64,000 nucleotides of DNA from Haliotis asinina (taxonomy: Eukaryota > Mollusca > Gastropoda > Lepetellida > Haliotidae). Location: positions 6,885,501 to 6,949,500 of the forward strand of contig NC_090285.1 of assembly GCF_037392515.1 (NCBI RefSeq). Direction: 5' to 3'. Positions 12,057 through 22,134 of this stretch are shown one piece after another. The translations under genes were made by a program, and so were the position numbers. Each line of letters starts with the position of its first letter. Position 1 is the stretch's first letter. Below the pieces are notes generated by a model. The model did not search any database and had not been told where the DNA came from. It worked only from the letters and a program-made list of their open reading frames with translations.

Positions 12057-13439
12057 AACAGTAGGGAAATGAGGCCATGTCATCTGACTGGCTCAAGAAC
12101 CGATGCTCCCTTCGTTTTTACAGGTGAGTATAAGTTTGTTAATGTCCACCTGATACAACTGCCAGAAAATGGTCCTCAGATCATCATTTGATGTCTGTGA
12201 CATTGCCAAATACCATAAACACAATGTTTATAGTAATATTCCACACAATTCCATTTTAGGGATGTCAGTACAACATTCTATAACAGATCTGAAACATTTC
12301 TTTGTCCGGTCCTTGTTGGTAATACAAAGAACCAAGTTGATGTACCGACAAGGTTTTTAAATGCTGTGATGTTTCTAATTGTTGCAGAGTATGGTAAAAT
12401 ATCACCTCAGACATTCTGCTATTCTCGATTATGAATAATTTATTTTAATGACTGTGGACATCATATTACAAGATGTGGTTGTTAAAAGTTTAAACACGAT
12501 GAGAAAAGTTAGTTTACGATACAGATATACAGAAATGTTCTTACCGTTCTCTCTGTGTTATGTGTGGCTTGTTATGTAGGTGTATCTAGCAAAGTAGAAT
12601 GTAATGCAGTGAACAAATATATTTTTCATTTGCAAAACAATCTGTTAAAGTTTTCCATACAGAAATTAGTTATTTGGAAAGTTTAGAATCTTGTCTATAG
12701 AGAGTTCAAAATGTCTTGTAATATCAAATATATTAATATGAGTCAATGATGGTTTCAAACTCCAAGACCCTGATGAGGATTGTTTAAGATTTTGTACGTA
12801 AGTGTTGATATATATGTATTTGATGGCAAAATATATGAGTGATTTTCCATTCATCATCCAGATTCATTCGCCCAAATTATCAGTTTGTAAACAATAATAA
12901 GCAGGGTTTTGAGTGTAAAAAGAACAGATAATCTGTTTCAGTGGCAAAGGGGTGAGTGACGTCATTTGATTGCGACGTCAATGTAAACAATATCACAATC
13001 ATGTGCAAAGCACTGTGACAAAAGTTTGAATTGTGGGAATATATCTTCCAGGAGGTACCATCTCACCCAAGCCATATCTCCTATGGAAACCATTTTAGGA
13101 TGATGAGAGGCATCTGGATGTTGACTTAAAAGTTATTTTGATGTTGTCAGCCACAACCTATGGCAGTAAATCAGTACTGTTGAAAGGTGACATGAAACAT
13201 TCCTTTTTCTAAATTTTGTTGCAGATAGTCATGCAAATATTTACTTTCAGAATGATTCCCCAATAAAGAATATTGGCAGACTGGTTATATGAAATGGTTG
13301 TGAAACTATTGAGACATATAATCTTTTCATAATTTGGTATTTTGATGTGATTTTTACATACCAATTGCAAAAATCTCATGGTGTTCAGAGATGATTTACA
13401 CATACTTTGTTTATTTGTTGATATTTTCTATTGTTTTGT

Positions 13440-13457
13440 AATAAATATATCAATAAA
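13440..13457 (+). terminator. Tandem polyadenylation signals (AATAAA x2)
   Basis: AATAAA occurs at 13440-13445 and 13452-13457, followed within 30-40 nt by the GT-rich stretch 'atatgtgtgtctattg'. Good candidate for the 3' end of the EGF-terminated transcript; not proven. Confidence 0.4.
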
Positions 13458-13530
13458 GACATCTATTAACACTGCATATGTGTGTCTATTGTAATGATAT
13501 ACATGTCTTCTTTCATTACCCTGGTTTTAG

Positions 13531-13580
13531 TGCCAGTGGTGTTTGTTGTTGTTGTAGTAGCAGTATGGCTGAGACAATAG
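13531..13580 (+). CDS. Candidate alternative terminal exon: short hydrophobic segment (membrane or GPI-type tail)
   Basis: A strong acceptor (cttctttcattaccctggttttag) precedes a phase-1 reading of PVVFVVVVVAVWLRQ and then a stop at 13578-13580. The phase matches the 8391 donor and all other introns of the gene, but not the cryptic donor inside the EGF exon. Spliced to 8391, it would give a receptor ending in about 14 hydrophobic residues plus RQ, that is, a minimal anchor or GPI-attachment-like tail. It is short for a membrane helix, and (GTT)n repeats can imitate such a segment. Confidence 0.25.
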
Positions 13581-13616
13581 AGTGTCTTCATCATCCGATA
13601 AACAATCAGTGTATTT

Positions 13617-14815
13617 AACCTCCCTGTCACAACACAGCTGTACCTTCTACCTCCCTGTCACAACACAGCTGTACCTTCTACCTCCCTGTCACAACACAGC
13701 TGAACCTTCTACCTCCCTGTTACAACACAGCTGTACCTTCTACCTCCCTGTTACAACACAGCTGTACCTTCTACCTCCCTGTCACAACACAGCTGTATCT
13801 TCTACCTCTGTCACAACATAGCTGTACCTTCTACCTCTCTTGTCACAACAGATCTGTGCCTTCTACCTCTCTGTCACAACACAGCTGTATCTCCTACCTC
13901 TCTGTCACAACAGATCTGTACCTTCTACCTCCCTGTGACAACAGGGCTGTGCCTTCTACCTCCCTGTCACAACAGGGCTGTGCCTTCACTCCCTCCCCAT
14001 GATAGAACAGGGCTATGTCTTTGTGTGTTGTCAACCTACCTGTCTGTGTTGTCAACCTCCTTGTCACAATGAGGCTGTGTCTTAAATTCCCTAACACAAT
14101 AAGGCTATGTCTTCATCCCCTGTCATTTTAAGGCCATGTATTCAACCCCCTGATACTATAAGGCCATGTATTAAACCACCCTGAAACAATAATGCAATGT
14201 ATTCAACATTCATGACACAATAAGGCCATGTTTTCAATTCCCTGACACAATAAGGCCATGTTTTCAACCCCCTGACACAATAAGACCATGCCTCCAACCT
14301 CCCTGACATAGTAAGGTCATACAATAAGGTCATGCCCTCAACCTACTTGACACTACAAGGCCATGTCTTCAACCACCCTTACACAATAAGGCCATATATC
14401 TTCATCCCTTGTTGCAATAAGGCCATGTATTCAATCCCCTGACACAATAAGGCCATGTTTTCAGCCCTCTGACACTATAAGGCCATATACCTTAATCCCC
14501 TGCAACAATAAGGCCATGTATTCAACAGCCTGACACAATAAAGCCATGCCTTCAGCCTCCGGACACAATAAGGCCATGTCATCAACCCCTGACACAATAA
14601 GGCAATATATTCAATCTCCCTGACACAATAAGACCATATATCTTCAACCTTCTGATACAATAAGGTCATGTATTTAACCCCATGATACAATAAAGACATG
14701 TATTCAACCTCCCTGATACAGTAAGGCTGCGTCATTAACACCCTAACCCAGTAGAACTGTGTGGGCATCCTCCTGGACACCGTAAGGCTGTGTTTTCATA
14801 CTCTCTGACACAACA
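13617..14815. repeat. Large 31-bp minisatellite in two related phases
   Basis: The first block (13617-13990) repeats a unit close to ctgtcacaacacagctgtac + cttctacctcc (31 bp). The second block (about 14000-14815) repeats a related unit of 30-33 bp, close to ctgacacaataaggccatgt + attcaacccc. Both share 'ctg.cacaa.a..gc.tgt.ttcaacc', so one array appears to have drifted into two subfamilies, about 37 units in all. The apparent open frames here follow from a 31-bp period and are not genes. Confidence 0.85.
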
Positions 14816-14884
14816 TGGATGTGTTTTTTGTGCCGCCAGACAGTTTGTTCCTGTGTTTAATATCCCTGACACTTTGTTTGCTCT

Positions 14885-14886
14885 TC

Positions 14887-14917
<31 letters not shown>
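14885..14917. repeat. (TAGA)n microsatellite
   Basis: Eight uninterrupted TAGA units at the right edge of the minisatellite region. Confidence 0.9.
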
Positions 14918-14939
14918 GATGGATGAGAGAGAGAGATTC

Positions 14940-16150
14940 ATTGCATCACAATACTCGAAGTATCACTAATTGGATCGTTAGTAATTTTGTAGTGTCAACG
15001 ACAGGCACGTGCATATTCAACCAACGTTACGATAACAGTAATGTTATTTCATCCACTTCATTTTTTAATTCTTTCACTTCTAATATAGTACACACACTCT
15101 TGCTGTCCCGGACTCAAAATCAGCGTTGTACCGGACCATGACGTCATGACTACACAGAGATCGCATCGTCATATCCTTTGCCGTCCGTTACGTGGTCATG
15201 ATACGGACATCTCTGTGTGGTTACTCACAAGCACCCAGTTACACGACGCAAGGCGGAAATAATGTCCTTAATCACGAAATATGAACGCATAGATACGATA
15301 GTGTTATTCCTCGAATGTACGGCAATTCAACATGCTGATATAATTTTCATACGCGGACAATAGAGTCGGTCGCTGTTTATTTCCGTAAGCAATAGAAAGT
15401 GTGTACAGGACATGTGCTTGGCTTAGTTAGGGTTCAGGGCCGCACTGAACAGTGATTGAGCTTACTTGTACGCCTCTCCCAGAGTGCTCCCAGAAACGTG
15501 TTTTATTGCTTGCATAATAATGATTGACTGACTGAGTGAGTGAGTATGCTACTGCACTGCTTCCAACAATATTCCAGCAATATCACGGCGAGGGACACCA
15601 GAAACGGGCTTCACACGTTGTACCAATGCGGAGAATCGAACACAGGTCTTTGGCATGATGAGCAAACCCTTTAACCACCAGACTACCCCATCTCCCACGC
15701 ACTGAACAGTATTCCAGTTATACTGGTGGCGTCAGCTTAATGTGGTAGGAAGAGTTGATGTGGCAGATGTGCACCACCTTGGTGATACCCACAAATATAG
15801 GTCTGGTGCTGAAATAACTAGAAACACGAGATTCAACCCACGATCACACGTTTCTGGCGGCTCCAACAATGGGGTCGTCAGGCCATCAGAAATATTCCAT
15901 TCATATGGGTCAGCCTGTATATGTTCAAGTCTAGACCAAACAACCTAGTGATCAACATCATGAACATCAATCTACGCAAATAGGATTCGATGACATGTCA
16001 ACCACCCGATCCCGTTAATCGCATCTTAAGACAAGCATACACAGATGAAGACCGATTCTAACCCGGATATTCACGTGCATTATATGACAAACCGTATGAC
16101 AAGCAATGGGTGCATCCAAAAAATAACAAACCTTAATTGTTATAGACAAA
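14940..16150. other. Intergenic stretch with SINE pieces; no gene seen
   Basis: Holds a CRE palindrome at 15139-15146, a SINE at 15530-15697, and two pieces of a second mollusc repeat (15706-15735 and about 15890-16032). The latter carries 'attccagttatactggtggcg' and 'gatgacatgtcaaccacccgatcccgtta'. Nothing else could be supported. Confidence 0.6.
15530..15697 (+). mobile_element. tRNA-headed abalone-type SINE copy
   Basis: GAGTGAGTGAGT start, 'caatattccagcaatatcacggcg' core, 'gagaatcgaacacagg' B-box and 'tttaaccaccagactacccca' end. Moderately diverged. Confidence 0.8.
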
Positions 16151-16157
16151 TGCATGC

Positions 16158-16163
16158 TTTTAT
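16158..16163 (-). terminator. Possible polyadenylation signal of the HEAT-repeat gene
   Basis: AATAAA on the minus strand about 620 nt past the stop codon, followed by 'ggtttgttattttttgg', a GT-rich tract. Confidence 0.3.
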
Positions 16164-16786
16164 TATAAAAATGACAATATCATCAGTATATTCAAACAGT
16201 CATGAATCTATATCACATGTGGTAAATGGTAATGTAGGCTTCAGCATTCTTGACAGCAGAAACTGTAGGACAAAATGAATATGGTTGGCACTCACGGTGA
16301 TGCTACCACAAGCCAAAGAAATCAGACTTCAGATTTCGGTAACATTCGTTCTAAAACGTCTGTTGGTGGAATAATGTCATGGTCGAACATATAGGTTCAA
16401 CTTCAGCAGGCGATGACATCAACAAGGCGTACGATTGAAAGCTCGGACGGAAGTTTCAACACGCAGGGCACCATTTATATGTACAAAATAAGTTACATTA
16501 ACATGCAGCCATAGCCCTTTGTGTCAATGCCTTGTTGGAGTCGACCTAAAATGCATGACACAATAAGAAACTCATGGTCCAAGTATTAACGTCGAGATAA
16601 CCCGAAGTTCGACATGACGTTGATTTACTTATGTCTGCATAACGATGTTGTTCCTCTGCTTATTCTCAAACTTGTTCCAACGGCATTTGTCATTTGTCCT
16701 AGTTCCTGACCAGCAGGACATTTAGGATGGCTACTGCCTGGATGGGAAGCCTTTCATTTTTGTTCCACGCTCCGCATCTTTCCCCA

Positions 16787-17176
16787 TCACAAGATGTTCC
16801 ACTTGCCTCTCGTTCTGTACGACGTGAGGGCTTTGTGGGCCTTTCTCCTGATTTCCTTGTTGCTGTCACGGTTGAACACCTCCAGAGCTTCCGCTACGGC
16901 GAACTCCATGTGCTGTGGAGAACCGTCGCAGAGAGTGTGCAGAACCTGCATTCGGACATTGTCTGCCTCGTCGTCAATCATCTGCACCACTCGCCGCCAG
17001 AAATCGTCAAGGTCCTTCTTCACGCGGCAAGGACACATCTCTTTCAGCGCCCTCTGGCGGACTTGAGGGTTGTCATGTTTAGACAACTCTATAATAACGT
17101 CAATGTCAGTAGTTGTCTTGCACATACGGAGGGCTTCTCCAACAGATATGGATGTCAAGGAAATAGAGTCCGACAT
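16787..17176 (-). CDS. Small HEAT-repeat protein (129 residues)
   Basis: One coding exon starting MSDSISLTSISVGEALRM and ending YRTRGKWNIL. About three HEAT-type helical pairs are visible, roughly residues 20-50, 57-85 and 90-122. They carry HEAT signatures such as NPQVRQRAL, ADNVRMQVLHTLCDGSP and NKEIRRKAHKAL. I chose the ATG at 17176 over the one at 17212 because tgtgttttccttccag (ending 17198) looks like a 3' splice site lying between them. The upstream ATG would then be intronic and the transcript would have a 5' UTR intron. HEAT repeats are protein-binding scaffolds; no catalytic residues are visible. The C-terminal 'YR..GK.N.L' ending is one I associate with a widespread HEAT family also seen outside animals, from memory and unverified. 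No signal peptide or membrane segment, so probably cytosolic or nuclear. Confidence 0.75.
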   Translation of the reverse strand: MSDSISLTSISVGEALRMCKTTTDIDVIIELSKHDNPQVRQRALKEMCPCRVKKDLDDFWRRVVQMIDDEADNVRMQVLHTLCDGSPQHMEFAVAEALEVFNRDSNKEIRRKAHKALTSYRTRGKWNIL

Positions 17177-18221
17177 GTTGAGATCAGTGGACGGTTTCTG
17201 GAAGGAAAACACATGTTCTCATTTCAAGACGTGATCATACAGATACGAGCGCGTGCATTCATGGATTAGAAAATCATGACTTGTTTCCAATTAATCCAAT
17301 TATATATTATACAGAGTTTTCACTTCACGGACGTCCGACATAAGTAACTAGTGTCGTCGTGAGGCAAAAAGACATGGAGAACGAGATCCGAATGATTCAA
17401 TTCCTCGCCAAATACCGAATTTCAGACAAACTGAACGTGAACTAAACCAGTCCTACACATTTGCCTACATTCAAACAGTCATAAAACAACATTATTGCTT
17501 GCGACCCCTAAATATTATATACATGATGAATGGAAGTACAGGATAAAACATTAAGTGAACTGTCACTCACGGTTTAACTGGGTCTTAGTTTCCCTATAAG
17601 GCATATTCATGAGAGCATAAAAATAAAAGCCAACACGGTACAACTTCCCTCAGTCGAAAATAATTGCAAGTCGGATATGCAAAGATACGTACCAACGGTA
17701 TATTGAAGATATGTTTAAATTAAAACATTCAGTCACTCCTACTGAGAAAGTGAAAGTAAGATGGATTTCTTGAACAGACTGTCAGCGGCCGCTTGTGTTG
17801 CCTCACATCCTGTCCCCCAGATCCTGTATGATGATGTTGGGCTTTAGGTGTATATATACAGCTGCCCTTGCACAACAAGCCAACAACACCCTTGATGGAA
17901 ACACTTTATTGAGCCTTACCGAGAAATCGCCGACTTGCCTGTGATTGTGAAATCGCGCAAGGGAGGTAACTCCAACCCAACAACGACTTTTGAAGCGCTA
18001 TTTTAAGCTCAGTGTATACATATAAACTTGTCTTTCGCATTACGAATTTAAGTTTATGTGTGTTGGCTGAACAGTATTCTATTCTAAAATTTAAAAAAAA
18101 AGTTGTTCATTTCTGCGATATGCATAACTGGGTGGATGGATAAACAAAACCGTGCCTTATGGACTAAATGTAGGTCAATCGATGTAAATCCTCACTGCAA
18201 TGTGTAATATATTAAAGGTAT

Positions 18222-18281
18222 GTTTGTGTTTGTGTGTGTTAATGTGTGTGTGTTAATGTGTGTGTGTGTGAGTGTGTGAGT

Positions 18282-18347
<66 letters not shown>
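18222..18347. repeat. (TG)n microsatellite
   Basis: A long TG/GTGAGTG run, imperfect at its left end and pure on the right. Confidence 0.9.
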
Positions 18348-18349
<2 letters not shown>

Positions 18350-18821
18350 TATAACATTAGTCGCCATTAATTCAAGCATACAGTGGCCTCTGTGTATGTA
18401 CAGCAAAGTGACAGTCTATCGTGAGTTCTTTACGATTGAACACAGCCCTCCTTCTGCGAAAATATAATACATGCAATATATTGGAATATACACCAACAGC
18501 CTTTGCGGGATTTTTGTTATTTATACTGTGTGATTTGTTGCACGAGAAATGTGGTAATAATCATGACGCACGTGCACCAAGCTCCGTCGAGTGTTGATGA
18601 CACTCGTTTATAAAAAAAATTATTTCAATGTCACTGTGCGTGTGTTGACCAGACCACAGGAAAAATAGATTTCTGAATACGGAGATAAAGCTATTCTTGC
18701 TTATATATTTAATCATTTTTGCTGTTATCAAAGGGTTTTATTTCTATTTCACGAACCAAATTTATTATAATAATTTTGGGATATTCATTCGAGTCCTCGT
18801 ATGTCCGGAGGATCGATAGAA

Positions 18822-18962
18822 TAGTCTAGTGGGTGATGCATTGGCTCGTCACGCCGAAAACTCGCGTTCGATTCCCCACATAGGTACAATATGTGCAGAC
18901 CATTTCTGCAGTGCCCCGACTTGATATTGTTGTAGTACTACAAAAAGCGACTCAAAAGTCAA
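18822..18962 (-). mobile_element. tRNA-headed SINE copy, minus orientation
   Basis: Reads 'tagtctagtgggtgatgcattggctcgtcacgccgaaaactcgcgttcgattcccc' forward, then 'gatattgttgtagtactacaaaaagcg': the family in reverse order with an intact GTTCGATTCC B-box. Confidence 0.7.
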
Positions 18963-19903
18963 ATACATCACTCAAGCGTATATGTAAAGATATTCATTTG
19001 AGAGTCCTTAAGAAAAAAATGTCCATCCTTGAAAGAAAGGTCATGTAAACAAGAGTTAAAAGATAACTTGATTTAATCAAGGGTATTTTTGCCTAAGGAT
19101 ATCCTGACTTTCTTTGAGAAATGCGACAACGTAACAACAAAAGATCAGAGGCCCTCGTATTTCCGTGTCCCTCCTTTGTAATAATGGCAACCACTACAAA
19201 AAATGTATAGCACACAGGGAATAATCAAGAAGGTGACTGTGTCTCCGCAGTTGTTCTGGTTTATCCCGCGGCAGTTCACGAGGCCGACCATATGGTACCT
19301 ACGAGGCCACGCGTCAACAAAGGGTTTATTACTGGGTGGCCATGATTGCTTGCGGGGCCTTGATGGAGAGGGTGATTATCGCTCACTTACCGCTCAGCGT
19401 TAATCTGTGGCGTGACGTCATTAGCTGCGAATCAACAACAGCTTACGTCAGCAACGCGTCAACACCGTGAGCTACGTGATAACACGCTAGCTGTTTGATC
19501 TCGGTTCTTCATATTTGACCTTGCATGTATTGCGATTATACATACAGGCACTGGATCAGGTAACGCGCAGTGCTAGCAGTGTCAGCTGTTTGACTGAAGA
19601 CAGAGCATGTATATATATGGAAACGGGTCGCAACACCCCACATTATAGGTAGATCTAGAGAGGGGAGGGGGATAGTTTGCAGGGATGCGCCTCTTGTCCC
19701 GAAACTTACTTAAATGACCATTGAAACTCTCGTGAAAACGGGTAAAAGTGAAGTGTGTACCCTCTATATCTCAAAAAGATGTTTCCGCTCTGATAACAAC
19801 AAAACGTTACCATTAACCGTAGAAAATCCATAGAAACCTCAATTTAAGCTATTATCTGGATACACTGATACTCAACATCTTTCCCTGCACCCCCACCCCA
19901 AAC

Positions 19904-20042
19904 AACAAATAAACAAACAAACAAACAAACAAAACCCAATCAAACAAAAAGAAAACGAACAAACAAAAAACATAAAACAAACAGTACAAAGCAAACAATA
20001 CAAACAAAAATATACAAATTAAAAAACAAAACAAAAACAACA
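19904..20042. repeat. AAAC-type simple repeat
   Basis: ACAAACAAACAAAC and related A/C-only sequence. The Phe/Leu-rich open frame on the minus strand is an artefact of it. Confidence 0.85.
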
Positions 20043-20194
20043 ACAGCATCAAATAAATTAATGGAAATAGATCGTCTCTAGGTCCGGTTCACAGTCATAT
20101 GTGGGACACCCCACACCGTTAATTAACCCCCGCCAAACGGCACTTGTTCCACGATATACACTTGTGTACATACATTGTTTCTGTGATGCTAGGG

Positions 20195-20375
20195 GCGGTG
20201 GGGGTAGCCTAGTAGTTTAAACGTTTGCGTGTCACGCCGGAAGACCCAGGTTCGATACTTCACATGGGTAAATTGTGTGGAGCCAATTTCCAGTGTATCC
20301 CCCGTGATATTGCTGGAATGTTGCTAAAAGCGTCGTAAAACTATACTCACTCAGTCACTCACTCACTCACCCACT
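20195..20375 (-). mobile_element. tRNA-headed SINE copy, minus orientation, nearly full length
   Basis: Starts 'ggggcggtgggggtagcctagtagttta', has 'ccaggttcgatacttcacatgggta' and 'gtgatattgctggaatgttgctaaaagcg', and ends in (CTCACTCA)n. Complementary to the plus-orientation copies. Confidence 0.8.
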
Positions 20376-21008
20376 CTTTGATGTCAATAGTCATGGACAA
20401 CTGATATCAACTTTCGTCCGACTAATGGCGTTTGCATGACCTCTGATTCCGGTGACGTCAAGCTTGACACTCAGCTTGTCCTGCTGCTTTGTGGTCCAAG
20501 TAAAACAGGTAGTCTAGTTCTACTCCCTGTCGATTTAAGGCCATTTCAGGTGGTTCTGTTAGACAAACGACGATGTGGAATCCACTCTGTTTTTAAAACG
20601 CCATTACACATAAACGGATACAGTGTTGTGAGAAGGGGTGTATCCTCCCGAAGTGTTGTCACTCGTGGTTGACCTGAACGCTAACGGTCGTTAGTTTACT
20701 GGTATTTTCTGGCCAATCGGCAGACAACCAACAAGTCTTGCATTCCGCATACCTTTAGCTTACTATATTTGAATGGTTGCCATTTGATGAGGCTCCATGT
20801 TTACTTATCGACAACCGAATCAAATGATTTTCCATATTATAGAGCAGTAAGAACAGTTTACAGAAACTTCATATTTGCTTGGTGACTGGTACACGTACTG
20901 CACGTGACGCTCACATGTGACCGTGGCTATGTGAGATCGGTGCCCCCGTATGGTCAGAGGAAGAGGAATCACACAAACAACATATTTCTGATTTGAGCAT
21001 ACATAACC

Positions 21009-21009
<1 letters not shown>

Positions 21010-21072
<63 letters not shown>
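21010..21072. repeat. (TA)n(TG)n microsatellite
   Basis: ATATATAT followed by about 24 GT units. Confidence 0.9.
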
Positions 21073-21075
<3 letters not shown>

Positions 21076-21747
21076 CACGGGTGTTGCGATAGATTTTCTC
21101 GTGTATATACATGTCCTGCATGTTTGTTTAACGCATGAAACGTGTGTATCAGCAGACGCTTGCTTTGGTACGTCATGGAATATCTGCATCGAGTGACTAG
21201 CGTTTGATTCTGTAGGTCACGTGATGCTTATGAACCTGAACATCTACTTGTTTCTGTGTGTCATGTTGCCATCAGCAGGTTGTTGCATCTATATATAGTG
21301 TAACGATACATTGTGCAATACTCATGAGCAGGTGCTTGTCACTGTACAACACGATACCAACAAACTGGTTTCATTTCTGCACGCCATGTTACAGAAAACG
21401 TTAGTTTCTATTCGTATGTTCGCTCGAAGACTTGACTGACTCTTCACGATGTTGATGACTAAATTGTTGCAGATTCAGTCAACAGTCGTCATAGAGCAGG
21501 ATGCAGCGTTAACCCCAGACCAGCCGTTCCTACAGCATGTTTACCATAATGACAGGAACAAGTAGCAAAGGATCATTTTGTTTAATGTTTTCAGTTAGAC
21601 ATGGTACTTTACAATTTGATCTTTGGCAGAATAGTTATAACATGATGAATGATGAATGAATTGATATCTTACAGGATTTTCCCTTGTGCCCCAAAGTAAG
21701 ATATTCGTCCTTAGTACTCCCAGAAACATGTTCCATAACCTGCATGA

Positions 21748-21918
21748 TACTGAGTGCGTGTGTGAGTATGGTTTGACGTCGCTTCTAGCAATATTCAAGC
21801 AATGCGTGGGACACCTGAAATTGGATTCACACATTGTACCCATGTAGGGAATCGAACCCGGATTTTCAGCATGACGAGCGACCTCTTTAACAACTAGGCT
21901 ACCCATCCGCCCCGCACC
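21748..21918 (+). mobile_element. tRNA-headed SINE copy
   Basis: 'tgacgtcgcttctagcaatattcaagcaat', 'gggaatcgaacccggattttcagc' and 'tttaacaactaggctaccc' mark a fairly complete copy about 215 bp past the stop of the SOCS-box gene. It may therefore lie in that gene's 3' UTR. Confidence 0.8.
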
Positions 21919-22134
21919 AAAATGTGATCGGAGTATAGCCGCGAATGGTAAAATTGTTGTTCTGTAACGATTAATGACCATCCAATATATGGCAATAGAA
22001 GCCACATTACAACCAATAATCATGACTGGTCGGAGAATACATACAGACAATTTGCTAATAACGTCAAATGGCACGACGTCTCATGTAAATTTAACTTTTT
22101 AAATTTGTGGAATTACTAGAAAAGTGATAAATAT

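Larger units (their letters stand above)
9605..13530. other. Probable 3' UTR and downstream or intronic sequence of the neogenin-like gene; no coding seen
   Basis: AT-rich DNA without a convincing exon. It holds an ATATGATGATATACTGATG-type minisatellite at about 10570-10815, a damaged SINE at about 11955-12055, one CRE palindrome at 12957-12964, and two AATAAA signals at 13440-13457. If the 9604 stop is used, a 3' UTR of about 3.9 kb ending near 13480 fits these signals. Confidence 0.45.
17198..22134. other. Intergenic region: microsatellites, SINE copies, CRE palindromes; no gene seen
   Basis: Contents: (TG)n at 18222-18347, minus-strand SINEs at 18822-18962 and 20195-20375, an A/C-rich AAAC-type tract at 19904-20042, (TA)n(TG)n at 21010-21072, a plus SINE at 21748-21918, and CRE palindromes at 19413 and 20453. 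The short open frames seen here are fragmented and low in complexity. Confidence 0.6.

Noticed and set aside
13582-13821. Plus-strand frame with a repeating HSCTFYLPVTTQLYLLPPCHNT-like pattern, and matching minus frames to 14.8 kb
   Set aside because: The period is 31 bp, so the frame rotates through the repeat; no start, splice or family evidence.
13617-14815. CRISPR-like array (about 31-bp repeats)
   Set aside because: Units are contiguous with no unique spacers, and the genome is eukaryotic: a minisatellite.
16727-17269. 180-codon plus-strand frame opposite the HEAT-repeat gene
   Set aside because: Shadow of the minus-strand gene; the minus frame has clear HEAT signatures and a better start.
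18822-18962. tRNA genes suggested by GTTCGATTCC boxes here and in other repeats
   Set aside because: B-boxes sit inside a dispersed SINE with the same flanks in every copy; no cloverleaf or discriminator/CCA context.
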